Below, piece by piece: positions 6,947 through 14,290 of a stretch of 14,290 bases of DNA. The stretch is taken from assembly GCA_039700805.1 (NCBI GenBank), contig JBCAZE010000078.1:1-14290 (forward strand), in the 5' to 3' direction. The position numbers and the translations under genes are program-made. How positions within the stretch are numbered: position 1 is the stretch's first letter; every line of letters begins with the position of its first letter. The notes beneath the pieces were generated by a model that made no database searches, was not told the DNA's origin, and saw only the letters and a program-made list of their open reading frames with translations. Source of the DNA: CALBPI01 sp039700805. GTDB lineage: Bacteria > Pseudomonadota > Gammaproteobacteria > Steroidobacterales > Woeseiaceae.

Positions 6947-6952
6947 TACAAT
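6947..6952 (+). promoter_or_regulatory. Candidate -10 box for panD-yaaA
   Basis: TACAAT (6947-6952) differs from the sigma-70 -10 consensus at one base and sits in the 96-base gap before panD, the only sizeable gap on the + strand between trpE and yaaA. No convincing -35 element lies 16-18 bases upstream, so this is a weak call. Apart from this and the weak hairpin, I see nothing in 6934-7029. Confidence 0.3.
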
Positions 6953-7029
6953 AGCGCGCTAGCGACGCTGTCAATGCGTCGAATACCAAGCGCCTGCCTT
7001 CGCCGTGGGCTATTTACCGGAGTTGTGTT

Positions 7030-7395
7030 GTGCGTTGGATAATGCGTTCCAAAATCCATAAAGCGCGGGTCACCGAAGCAGACGTTAACTACGTCGGTAG
7101 CATCACGATCGACCGTGGCCTCATCGAGCGCGCGGGATTGTGGGAGAACGAGAAGGTACTGGTGGTTTCCAACACCTCAGGTGCCAGACTAGAGACTTAT
7201 GTGATTGCCGGCGAGCGGGACTCCGGCGTGATCTGCATGAACGGTGCTGCGGCGCACCTGATCAGTGAGGGTGAGGAGCTCATCATAATGGCCTTTGAGT
7301 TGACTGATCGGCCGCTCGCACCTTGCGCGATATTGGTTGATGAACGCAATCGGTTCGTGCGCTATTTGACCGAAGCACCAGCGACGACACCTTAG
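7030..7395 (+). CDS. panD: Aspartate 1-decarboxylase (PanD)
   Basis: PanD makes beta-alanine from aspartate for pantothenate and coenzyme A. It is a pyruvoyl enzyme: the 121-residue proenzyme cleaves itself between Gly23 and Ser24 (in YVGSITID), and Ser24 becomes the pyruvoyl group. Other residues expected from E. coli PanD are present one position earlier: Lys8, Arg53, Thr56 and Tyr57, plus the MNGAAAH motif. The GTG at 7030 is preferred over the ATG at 7042, because CGGAG at 7018-7022 is seven bases before it and the resulting MRWIM N-terminus matches the MIRTM start of E. coli. With the ATG, the cleavage serine would be residue 20. The panBC genes are not in the window. The gene probably shares a transcript with yaaA, nine bases downstream. 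Confidence 0.95.
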   Translation: MRWIMRSKIHKARVTEADVNYVGSITIDRGLIERAGLWENEKVLVVSNTSGARLETYVIAGERDSGVICMNGAAAHLISEGEELIIMAFELTDRPLAPCAILVDERNRFVRYLTEAPATTP

Positions 7396-7404
7396 GAGAG
7401 CTTT

Positions 7405-8184
7405 GTGATTATTCTTCTGTCCCCGGCTAAGACACTCGATTACGACAGCAAGGCGCCATTGAAAAAATTCAGCGAGCCTCAGTTTCAGAGTGAGTCGCTG
7501 AAGCTCATTGGTCTGTTGAAGAAGCGATCGGCGAGCGAGATTCGCTCGCTCATGAAGCTGTCGCCGGCACTCGCTGAACTGAACGTTGAGCGCTATCGGG
7601 CGTTTCGCAAAGACCCCGCGCCCGACATGACGAAGCAAGCGATCTACGCATTCAAAGGCGATGTTTATCTCGGTCTCGACGCCACGACTTTAAGCGCGCG
7701 GGATATCAATTGGGCGCAAAGACGCCTACGCATTCTCTCCGGCCTTTACGGTGTATTGAGGCCCTTGGATCGGATGCAGCCGTATCGGCTGGAAATGGGC
7801 ACCCGTCTTCAGAACGCGCGCGGTCAGAATCTCTACGATTTCTGGCAATCCCGTCTGACCGATGCGCTTGCGGGCGAGGTCGCACAGGCAAAAACCAAGC
7901 TCTGTGTGAATCTTGCTTCAAACGAGTATTTCGGCGCCATTGATGCCGACGCGCTTGGTGCTCGAATTTTGACCCCTAAGTTTCTGGATTACAGTCGTGG
8001 TGATTACCGTTTCTTGAGCTTTTTCGCGAAGAAGGCCCGAGGACTCATGGCGCGATGGCTGATTGAGGAACGTGTGACCACCGCGAAAGCGATCGCGGAC
8101 TTCGATGTTGATGGTTATCGGTTTTGTCCCGAGCGCTCTTCGACGAATCAGCCGGTCTTTATCCGCGACGCGAACGACAAATAG
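7405..8184 (+). CDS. yaaA: Peroxide stress resistance protein YaaA (DUF328)
   Basis: YaaA belongs to the UPF0246/DUF328 family. In E. coli it limits free intracellular iron and so oxidative damage during hydrogen peroxide stress, and it has been reported to bind DNA. The 259-residue protein matches E. coli YaaA along its whole length: LLSPAKTLDY at 4-13, FKGDVY at 83-88, LSGLYGVLRPLD at 111-122, MQPYRLEM at 124-131, the NLASNEYF stretch at 169-176 and KKARGLMARW at 209-218. The start is GTG at 7405, with GGAGAG at 7395-7400 overlapping the panD stop codon. The gene converges with the minus-strand HD gene, leaving only five bases between the stop codons and no room for a separate terminator. 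Confidence 0.95.
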   Translation: MIILLSPAKTLDYDSKAPLKKFSEPQFQSESLKLIGLLKKRSASEIRSLMKLSPALAELNVERYRAFRKDPAPDMTKQAIYAFKGDVYLGLDATTLSARDINWAQRRLRILSGLYGVLRPLDRMQPYRLEMGTRLQNARGQNLYDFWQSRLTDALAGEVAQAKTKLCVNLASNEYFGAIDADALGARILTPKFLDYSRGDYRFLSFFAKKARGLMARWLIEERVTTAKAIADFDVDGYRFCPERSSTNQPVFIRDANDK

Positions 8185-8189
8185 GGGTA

Positions 8190-9269
8190 TCAGGCAACCC
8201 GTTGTGACCCCGACAGTAGGGCCTCGCGAATTTCGATCGCCAGCACTCGCATGCTCTCAGAGCTGTCTTCTTCACCAACATACACGGGTGGTTTGCGCCG
8301 CAGGCCAGCCCAGTTATTGGTTTCGATCACGCATTGTAAGTAGCGAATATTGCGGTTGATCGCTTCGATGTAGGGATTGCGCCCGTCGAACAGTGGCTCG
8401 ATAAATCGGTAGGTCTTATCGAACTCCTGATCCAGTCGCTTACGAGCGCCTTGCTCAAAAAACTTCGGCGTTTTTCTGAGCAGGTCCTCGCCAGAGGCGT
8501 AGACCAACTGTGCCTCGCCCGCATCATTCGTTTGCTGTGCAACGCCGCCGATCACAAACTCTTCATACAAGCGGTCGCGGCACTTCTCGAGATAGCAGCG
8601 ATCTGCCATTTGCGCGAGAAGATCACCGGTGCCGATGATGCATCCGCTTCGGATATCTCGAGGATTGCCAACGGCGAGGCCGCGCAGATCGATTTCGTAG
8701 CCTGTGAAATGAACCAGATCAGTGGCGAGCGGTACTTGGTCCCCCAGCCCTATCCGGTTCAAATAATGAGTCAAGAAGTCGGCGCTTCGTGACACATGGG
8801 TGCGGGTAAATTCCGCGCCGTTTCTGACATGGGCATCTCGCTCATGATGACGGATATAGCCCGCGTCATGAAACAATGAAATGATGATGGCGAGTTCCGC
8901 TCGGGCGGCCCCGAGTTGCAGATCTTCCGCTGCGACAGACTCATAGCCAGCGATCAAGCGTGCTACTGCCAGCGTCATGTCGAGTGTGTGCTGCACGTCG
9001 TGATACGTCGTGTCACAACCGAAATAACCGGGGAATCGTCCGGTGAATAAACGCTCGAAGTCGTGGAACGCGAGCCACAATCGGTCGAAGGCCGCGAACG
9101 GGTAGGTGTCAATAAAAATAGCGCGCACGGCGTCTCGCACATCCGTCATGCTGGATACATCGACGGTGTCTGTGACGTCATGATTATTGCGACGGTCTTG
9201 AGATGGCCGTGGCAGCATGTCTGTGGCGGTATTGGTCCGGTGCAAATTCAGTCCGCTGTCAGCAATCAT
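8190..9269 (-). CDS. HD-domain metal-dependent phosphohydrolase, phosphodiesterase-like
   Basis: The protein (359 residues from the ATG at 9269) has an HD-superfamily metal site. YHDVQH (His90, His94) is followed by the LFHDAGY pair His134-Asp135, and a later Asp216 sits in GTGDLLAQMAD. The YHDVQHTLDM and ATDLVHF (182-188) segments, in this order, resemble the catalytic motifs of eukaryotic-type cyclic nucleotide phosphodiesterases, so a phosphodiesterase or nucleotidase role is possible; the substrate is unknown. There is no signal peptide, membrane segment or receiver domain. The start is uncertain: in-frame ATGs occur at 9299, 9269, 9218 and 9149, a TTG at 9332, and none has a good ribosome site. 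The conserved region begins near 9149. It lies downstream of prlC on the same strand and may share its transcript. Confidence 0.8.
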   Translation of the reverse strand: MIADSGLNLHRTNTATDMLPRPSQDRRNNHDVTDTVDVSSMTDVRDAVRAIFIDTYPFAAFDRLWLAFHDFERLFTGRFPGYFGCDTTYHDVQHTLDMTLAVARLIAGYESVAAEDLQLGAARAELAIIISLFHDAGYIRHHERDAHVRNGAEFTRTHVSRSADFLTHYLNRIGLGDQVPLATDLVHFTGYEIDLRGLAVGNPRDIRSGCIIGTGDLLAQMADRCYLEKCRDRLYEEFVIGGVAQQTNDAGEAQLVYASGEDLLRKTPKFFEQGARKRLDQEFDKTYRFIEPLFDGRNPYIEAINRNIRYLQCVIETNNWAGLRRKPPVYVGEEDSSESMRVLAIEIREALLSGSQRVA

Positions 9270-9365
9270 CGAACGAGCGCCCAGTGTAGTGCATGGCATG
9301 ACGCAATGGCGCACATGGGATGCTTTGCCCAAACTCGCGGGTAACGCGCGCCGTATTTGGGAATC

Positions 9366-11402
9366 TTATGCCGCAACAATGCCCGCACTTTCGAGTAATG
9401 CATCAATGCGGGCAGGGCGCCCTCGAAAACTGACAAACGCATCGTGAATGTCACGGCTGCCGCCCACTTCCAGAATATGTTCACGGAATGCACTTGCGAT
9501 GCTCTGATCGAAAATATCGCCCGATTCATTGAACGCGGAGAAGGCGTCAGCGGCTAGGACCTCTGCCCATTTGTAGCTGTAGTAACCCGCTGCATAGCCA
9601 CCGGCAAATATATGCGTAAAGCTGTTTTCGAACCGCGTCTCTTGGGGCACCGGCACCAAGCTTGTTTCCTCTCGGACTGTGTTGATGATGCGTTGGACGT
9701 GTTGTGTGTGGTCAACCCCGGTTTCGGCATGCAACGTAAAGTCGAATGTCGCGAACTCCAGTTGTCGCAACATTTGCAAGCCGGCGCCGACGTTTCGTGC
9801 GGATAACAGCAATTCAAACATTGATTGCGGTAGCGGGTCGCCGGTTTCGAAATGACCGCTGCATCCCGCCAGCACATCATAGTGCCAAGCGAAGTTCTCC
9901 ATGAACTGGCTCGGCAGTTCGACTGCATCCCATGGAACGCCATTGATCCCAGCGATCGTTGGGTAGTCCACACGTGTGAGTAGGTGATGCAGCATGTGGC
10001 CGAACTCATGGAACAAGGTCACGACATCGTTGTGAGAAAGCAATGAGGGTGTATCACCGTCGGCTGGCGAAAAATTACAAACCAGATAGCCGACTGGCAG
10101 CGTGACGTCATCGGCCAATGAAGAGCGGATGACGCACTCGTCGATCCAAGCCCCACCGCGCTTACCGTGCCGCGCATAAAGATCGGCGTAGAACCCACCG
10201 ATCACGTTGCCGCTCGCCTCACGTACCGTGAAGAATCTAACGTCTGGGTGCCAATCGGATACGTCAGTGGCTTCTTCAAGGGTAAGCCCATACAGACGTT
10301 TCGCAAGATCAAACACACCGTCAAGTACGCGTTCCGCCGGAAAATAAGGACGTAGTTTTTCGTCGGAAATCGAGAAGCGTGACTCTTTATAGCGCTCGAG
10401 ATAGTAGGAGACGTCCCAAGCATTGAGTTCATGCCCTGCAAAATCGGTCAGGGCTTCCAGCTCCTGTTTGGCAGTGGCTTGGCTTCGCTGACCAAGGTCG
10501 GACAAAAAGGACAGCACCTCATTGACGGACCCCGCCATTTTTGGCGCCAATGAATAATCAGCGTAGTGGTCGAAACCAAGCAATTCAGCGAGTTCTTGGC
10601 GTGCCGATAAAATCTCGATGATCAGTGCGCTGTTGTCGTAGGCGGGGTCGTGCTGATCGCTCACCGCGGCGCGCGTCATCCAGGCAAGATAAAACCGTTG
10701 GCGCGTGGCGGCATGATTGGCATGTGTCATCACTGCCTGGTAAGTCGGCTGGCTAAGATCGAACAACCAACCCTTGCGCTGAGCGGCTTCTGCAGAACGC
10801 TTCGCATGTTTACGGACGTCTGTCGGCAGCCCCGAGATTTCGGTCTCGTCGGTGGTGTGCCATTCCCATTGGTCGCTACAGGCCTGAACATGATTGGCGA
10901 AGGTCGCTTGTAAAGTGCTGAGACGCTGAGCGATGTCGCGGTACTGCGATTGCCCATCGTCGTCGAGGTCAATGCCGGCCAACCGAAAATCGCGTAGTGC
11001 GTGACTGATCACTTGCTTTTGTTGTGCATCGGCATCTGCGGGCAAGTGTTCAGCCACCTGCTGATAGCCGAGGAATAGTCCGCGATCCTGTGATAGGCGA
11101 GATGAAAATTCAGTAACCTTAGCGAGCGCATCGAGATAGGCGCTTTGCCACTCGTCGCTGCTGGAGACCATATTTAAGTGCGAGATCGGCGACCAGCGTC
11201 TGCTGAGCTCATGCAGTATCGTTTGATGGCCATGCACCAACCCTTCGAAGGTATACTCTGGCGCGGCCGTCAATACCTGCCAGGCATCCGAGAGTTCGCG
11301 CAACATGGCCTCTGTTCGCGGCTCGATGTCCGACGCAGAAATATTTTCAAAGTCGGGCAGGTCGAATAGTGGCGCCTGAGTTGTAGCTTGTGTTGAAGAC
11401 AT
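9366..11402 (-). CDS. prlC: Oligopeptidase A, M3-family zinc metallopeptidase
   Basis: Oligopeptidase A is a cytoplasmic zinc peptidase that cuts short peptides, including signal peptides released by signal peptidase and products of ATP-dependent proteases. The 678-residue length is right for the E. coli OpdA/PrlC family. The zinc site is HEFGH at 465-469 (His465, Glu466, His469), with the third ligand Glu495 in AVELPSQFMENF. The C-terminal substrate-binding segment GGYAAGYYSYKWAEVLAAD is also present. The N-terminal half is the helical M3 region, with no signal peptide. The ATG at 11402 lies about 20 bases downstream of a strong extended -10 promoter; no clear ribosome site precedes it. The gene is divergent from gor. 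A close alternative is peptidyl-dipeptidase Dcp, but the motif context fits OpdA better. Confidence 0.93.
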   Translation of the reverse strand: MSSTQATTQAPLFDLPDFENISASDIEPRTEAMLRELSDAWQVLTAAPEYTFEGLVHGHQTILHELSRRWSPISHLNMVSSSDEWQSAYLDALAKVTEFSSRLSQDRGLFLGYQQVAEHLPADADAQQKQVISHALRDFRLAGIDLDDDGQSQYRDIAQRLSTLQATFANHVQACSDQWEWHTTDETEISGLPTDVRKHAKRSAEAAQRKGWLFDLSQPTYQAVMTHANHAATRQRFYLAWMTRAAVSDQHDPAYDNSALIIEILSARQELAELLGFDHYADYSLAPKMAGSVNEVLSFLSDLGQRSQATAKQELEALTDFAGHELNAWDVSYYLERYKESRFSISDEKLRPYFPAERVLDGVFDLAKRLYGLTLEEATDVSDWHPDVRFFTVREASGNVIGGFYADLYARHGKRGGAWIDECVIRSSLADDVTLPVGYLVCNFSPADGDTPSLLSHNDVVTLFHEFGHMLHHLLTRVDYPTIAGINGVPWDAVELPSQFMENFAWHYDVLAGCSGHFETGDPLPQSMFELLLSARNVGAGLQMLRQLEFATFDFTLHAETGVDHTQHVQRIINTVREETSLVPVPQETRFENSFTHIFAGGYAAGYYSYKWAEVLAADAFSAFNESGDIFDQSIASAFREHILEVGGSRDIHDAFVSFRGRPARIDALLESAGIVAA

Positions 11403-11430
11403 CTGGTCGAATCACAAACAAATTCAGAAA

Positions 11431-11460
11431 ATTATAGCATGTCAGTTTCAGCGCGCGGAA
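11431..11460 (-). promoter_or_regulatory. Extended -10 promoter of prlC
   Basis: On the minus strand a perfect TATAAT (plus-strand 11431-11436) is preceded by TGC (11437-11439), an extended -10 element. A weak -35-like TTCCGC lies at 11455-11460 with an 18-base spacer. Transcription would start near 11424, giving a leader of about 20 bases before the prlC ATG. The site lies in the 83-base prlC-gor divergent gap. A weak + strand candidate for gor (ATCACA, 16 bases, TATAGC) overlaps it, which I do not annotate separately. Confidence 0.7.
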
Positions 11461-11485
11461 CGTTGATACGACAGTAAGGAGCTCC

Positions 11486-12841
11486 GTGGTGACAACAACA
11501 GAAACATTTGACCTCATCGTAATCGGCGGCGGCAGTGGCGGTCTTGCGCATGCGCAAAGGGCGGTCGAGTACGGCGCTCGCGTTCTCGTGATCGAATCGG
11601 GAAGGCTGGGCGGGACCTGCGTCAATGTCGGCTGCGTTCCTAAGAAGGTCATGTGGTATGCCGCTAGTCTTGCACACGATAAGCATCTCGCTGCGGGTTA
11701 TGGTTTTGAAGCCGGCTCTGCGGCGCATGACTGGGCACATCTCAAAGCGGCGCGTGATGCTTATGTCAAACGTCTAAATGGCATCTACGAAGGTAACCTT
11801 GAGCGAAAGTCGATCACTGTGGTCAACGGTCGCGCACGTTTCATTGACGCTAACACTGTCGCGGTGGGCGACGCGACATACCGTGCAAAGTATTTGACGA
11901 TCGCTACTGGCGGATACCCGTTGTTACCGGACTTGCCAGGCGCTGAAATGGGAATGACATCGGACGATTTCTTCGACCTTGAGGAATGTCCTGGACGTGT
12001 CGGCATTGTCGGTAGCGGCTATGTCGCTGTTGAACTCGGCGGCGTTTTGGCGTCGCTCGGAGCGGAGACCACCATCATGTCTCGCTCACAATATTTGATT
12101 CGCTCGTTTGACGATATGTTGCGCGAGTCTGTCGCCGGTGCGCTTACCGAGGACGGTGTCAAACTGGCCCATGATGTCATCGCAGAACGTGTGGAGCGTG
12201 ATGATGACGGTCTTCATCTTATCGCCGAGGACGGGCGTCGTTTCGGTGGCTTCGATCGGTTGATCTGGGCTGTCGGCCGGCTGCCGGCCACCGGTGACTT
12301 GGCATTGCCGGCGGCGGGCGTTGTGACTGACGCGGCGGGCTTTGTTCCTGTCGATAAATACCAGGTCACCAATATTGAACATATCTTCGCATTGGGTGAT
12401 GTCACCGGTGCCGTCGCACTCACTCCCGTTGCTATTGCCGCTGGTCGACGACTGGCCGACCGGGTGTTCGGAGGTATGGAAGGACGGCATCTTGAGTACC
12501 GCGATATTGCGACGGTCGTATTCAGTCACCCACCCATGGGCACGGTTGGTCTGACCGAGGCCGAGGCAAGCGCTGAATTTGGCGACGCTGTGAAGGTTTA
12601 CACGTCGCGTTTCATTCCTATGCGCTATGCGCTCGGTGACCATAAGCGCAGAGCGGCAATGAAATTGGTGACCGTCGGAGACGAAGAGCGCATTGTGGGT
12701 TGTCATGTATTCGGCGATGGTGCGGATGAGATGATGCAGGGCTTTGCAGTCGCGATTCGGATGGGGGCGACCAAGAAAGACTTCGACGATACGGTCGCAA
12801 TCCATCCGACCAGTGCCGAAGAACTGGTGACGATGCGTTAG
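11486..12841 (+). CDS. gor: Glutathione-disulfide reductase
   Basis: The enzyme reduces oxidised glutathione with NADPH and FAD, maintaining the cytoplasmic thiol pool. The 451-residue length equals that of typical bacterial Gor. The FAD-binding GGGSGG is at 14-19. The redox-active disulfide Cys45/Cys50 is in GGTCVNVGCVPKKVMW, the wording specific to glutathione reductase rather than dihydrolipoamide dehydrogenase. The NADPH fold has GSGYVAVE followed by MSRSQYLIRSFD, whose two arginines match those that select NADPH in E. coli Gor. The FAD motif ALGDVTG and the C-terminal catalytic His440-Glu445 pair in IHPTSAEE are also present. Two adjacent GTG codons (11486, 11489) are possible starts after AAGGAG (11476-11481); the second has better spacing. 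The TAG ends 24 bases before the downstream hairpin region. Confidence 0.95.
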   Translation: MVTTTETFDLIVIGGGSGGLAHAQRAVEYGARVLVIESGRLGGTCVNVGCVPKKVMWYAASLAHDKHLAAGYGFEAGSAAHDWAHLKAARDAYVKRLNGIYEGNLERKSITVVNGRARFIDANTVAVGDATYRAKYLTIATGGYPLLPDLPGAEMGMTSDDFFDLEECPGRVGIVGSGYVAVELGGVLASLGAETTIMSRSQYLIRSFDDMLRESVAGALTEDGVKLAHDVIAERVERDDDGLHLIAEDGRRFGGFDRLIWAVGRLPATGDLALPAAGVVTDAAGFVPVDKYQVTNIEHIFALGDVTGAVALTPVAIAAGRRLADRVFGGMEGRHLEYRDIATVVFSHPPMGTVGLTEAEASAEFGDAVKVYTSRFIPMRYALGDHKRRAAMKLVTVGDEERIVGCHVFGDGADEMMQGFAVAIRMGATKKDFDDTVAIHPTSAEELVTMR

Positions 12842-12865
12842 CGGCATACCGTTCATCCTGGACAT

Positions 12866-12899
12866 AAAAAAAGCCCGTCGGGTATTGCACCCGACGGGC
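12866..12899 (-). terminator. Intrinsic terminator of the DUF4397 lipoprotein gene
   Basis: A perfect 11-base-pair stem (12873-12883 with 12889-12899) encloses a five-base loop. Seven A residues on the + strand (12866-12872) become a U run on the minus-strand transcript, so the terminator acts on the lipoprotein gene, ending about 30 bases after its stop. The + strand side lacks a T run, so gor would gain at most a hairpin barrier here. Confidence 0.9.
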
Positions 12900-12928
12900 C
12901 CGGTCAATCGACAGGGGGGGATGTCGAT

Positions 12929-14290
12929 TTACGGCGCGACGAAGTCGTCGAGCAGGATCAGACCGAGTTCAGTCGCCATCGGCAATGGATCACGTGCCAC
13001 CGCGGTGTAGACACCGCCGTTCGCAATAGTGATCGTCGCAGGGCCGATAGCTGCCGTTGTCATACCAGTTGGTGTGACCGTGACGTCATAGCTGCCAGCA
13101 GCCAGTGACACGTATCCTGTTTCGGCTTGGAACGGTACGTCAGTAAACGCAGGCGCGACGGTCGTAATGTCGGTGCCTGGCTCTGTGACAAAGATGTCAA
13201 CATTGCCGGCGCTCGGCGAGCCGTGGATGATGCGGACCTTCGCCTGAGTAGCGATCGAACGGCGGTCATCAACCAGCACCTGCGCGCCAATCGTTGCCAA
13301 CGGCCCGATTGCATAAACTGAATATTCAGTGCCGGCATCCAACGTCAGATCAGCATCGATGACGACCGTGCCAGCGTCGTTAGCGGGCGTTACTTTCACG
13401 TTGTAGTCCGCCGCCGGTACATCGACAAAGCCGGTGAAATCAGGGAAGGCGAGATCTTCAACGAGCGGGGCGGCGAAACCATCGTTGACAACGATGTCGA
13501 CGGGCGGTGCGTCAGGGCTGTTGTGAATGACGCGCAGCGAAGCGGGTGTGCTCACATCTAGGAATTCGATAGCGCCTGTGCCGTCAAGGCCGACCAAGCT
13601 GATCGGTGATGTGCCGTTGCCGGTATTCTCGACCGCGCTCAGCAGCAGGTCGGCTCCGGCGGCCAGCGTGAGTGTGCCGGCGTCATAGACGACCGTCGCT
13701 GGATCATCAGCGATCGTGACGCGAACCTGGTAGTCACCACCGGGTACTTCAATCGGTCCAAGGCTCTCACCAAAAGCAAATGTGCCCACAGGTGTTTCTG
13801 CGGTCAGGTCAGCACCCGGGGCCGTTGCGAAGACGCTAACGGACGGTGCGTTCGGTGCCGCATGGACAACTTCCAGGCGTACATTGCCGGCGTTAACCGC
13901 GGTTTGTGGGTTGCTGATGATCAGCGGCGCAATGCTGGCCACTTCGCCGATAGCAATCACAGAGTAGTTGGTCGCGCTTTCTAGCGTGATATCCACGGGA
14001 CCGATGACGGTTGTCGCCGCGCCCGGTGTCAAACCATCCACTTGGACGGAGTAGGTGCCTGGCGTAACGGTAAGGAAGCCTGTGCCTGCTTTGTAGTCAG
14101 CGTTTTCAACGGTGATCGCACCATCGATCAATACGTTAACGGCAGGTGCATCTGGCGATGCGTGCAATACACGCAGTCCTGCAGCGGGCGGCTCGTCCGG
14201 CTGAATCGCCGCAGGCGCACTATCGTCATCATCGTCGATAATCCCGCAGCCAGCTAATGCTGTCGCCATCATCGCGGCTACCAGTGGCAA
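12929..14290 (-). CDS. DUF4397-repeat lipoprotein, 5' end outside the window
   Basis: The reading frame runs off the right edge; the TTG at the border is not a believable start, so only the last 453 residues are seen. The visible N-terminus is a hydrophobic segment ending in a lipobox, LAGC (Cys15 of this fragment), followed by Gly-Ile and five Asp. There is no Asp at position +2, so outer-membrane sorting is expected. Four similar units follow, each opening with a variant of LRVLHASPDAPAVNV: near residues 39 (His43), 138 (His143), 252 (His256) and 352 (His356), about 100-113 residues apart. This is the DUF4397 domain, predicted to be beta-rich. The protein is rich in Ala, Val, Thr and Asp and poor in Lys, as expected for an exported protein. 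The function is unknown; a structural, adhesive or ligand-binding surface role is a guess. Confidence 0.88.
   Translation of the reverse strand: MPLVAAMMATALAGCGIIDDDDDSAPAAIQPDEPPAAGLRVLHASPDAPAVNVLIDGAITVENADYKAGTGFLTVTPGTYSVQVDGLTPGAATTVIGPVDITLESATNYSVIAIGEVASIAPLIISNPQTAVNAGNVRLEVVHAAPNAPSVSVFATAPGADLTAETPVGTFAFGESLGPIEVPGGDYQVRVTIADDPATVVYDAGTLTLAAGADLLLSAVENTGNGTSPISLVGLDGTGAIEFLDVSTPASLRVIHNSPDAPPVDIVVNDGFAAPLVEDLAFPDFTGFVDVPAADYNVKVTPANDAGTVVIDADLTLDAGTEYSVYAIGPLATIGAQVLVDDRRSIATQAKVRIIHGSPSAGNVDIFVTEPGTDITTVAPAFTDVPFQAETGYVSLAAGSYDVTVTPTGMTTAAIGPATITIANGGVYTAVARDPLPMATELGLILLDDFVAP

Noticed and set aside
12086..12907. A 273-codon minus-strand open frame opposite gor
   Set aside because: gor in this region is certain from its catalytic motifs, and the antisense protein is rich in His, Arg and Cys with no recognisable domain. 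It also begins inside the terminator hairpin.
1..14290. Search for a defence, phage, transposon or CRISPR system
   Set aside because: Every sizeable stretch is covered by a recognisable housekeeping or DUF gene; no integrase, transposase, repeat array, tRNA or terminal inverted repeat is visible.

Overview
The window looks like a chromosomal, housekeeping stretch of a gammaproteobacterium. The evidence is a complete trp operon in the order E-G-D-C-F-B-A with an attenuation leader, separate trpC and trpF genes, PanD of the E. coli type, YaaA, oligopeptidase A and a glutathione reductase. The base composition is moderately GC-rich and even throughout. I see no mobile element, phage gene, CRISPR array, tRNA or rRNA, and I cannot name the genus.

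Layout, left to right. Positions 1-27 hold the end of a trp leader peptide with three consecutive Trp codons. Positions 18-107 can fold into the classic 1:2, 2:3 and 3:4 alternatives of a Trp attenuator, ending in a hairpin and U-run. trpE, trpG, trpD, trpC, trpF, trpB and trpA follow on the + strand (158-6613), mostly overlapping by 4-14 bases or separated by fewer than 20. A small DUF2007 protein with a RanBP2-type zinc-finger signature is coupled to the trpA stop codon (6613-6933). After a 96-base gap come panD (7030-7395) and yaaA (7405-8184).

yaaA converges with a 5-base gap on a minus-strand pair: an HD-domain phosphohydrolase (8190-about 9269) lying downstream of prlC (9366-11402). prlC has a strong extended -10 promoter and is divergent from gor (11486-12841). 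gor in turn converges on a large DUF4397-repeat lipoprotein (12929 to beyond the window's right edge), with a strong hairpin terminator for that gene between them.

The seven trp enzymes convert chorismate to tryptophan: TrpE/TrpG make anthranilate, TrpD attaches phosphoribose, TrpF isomerises, TrpC closes the indole ring and TrpA/TrpB make tryptophan. The attenuator ties transcription to charged tRNA-Trp. The enzymes are themselves poor in tryptophan (9 in 2148 residues). TrpC and TrpF keep most active-site residues but have atypical signature motifs, and TrpF appears to carry Glu where the general-acid Asp normally sits.

I did not find an obviously new multi-gene system. The points most worth a second look are the attenuator, the variant TrpF/TrpC pair, the zinc-finger DUF2007 gene coupled to trpA, the HD protein with cyclic-nucleotide-phosphodiesterase-like motif spacing, and the four-repeat lipoprotein.
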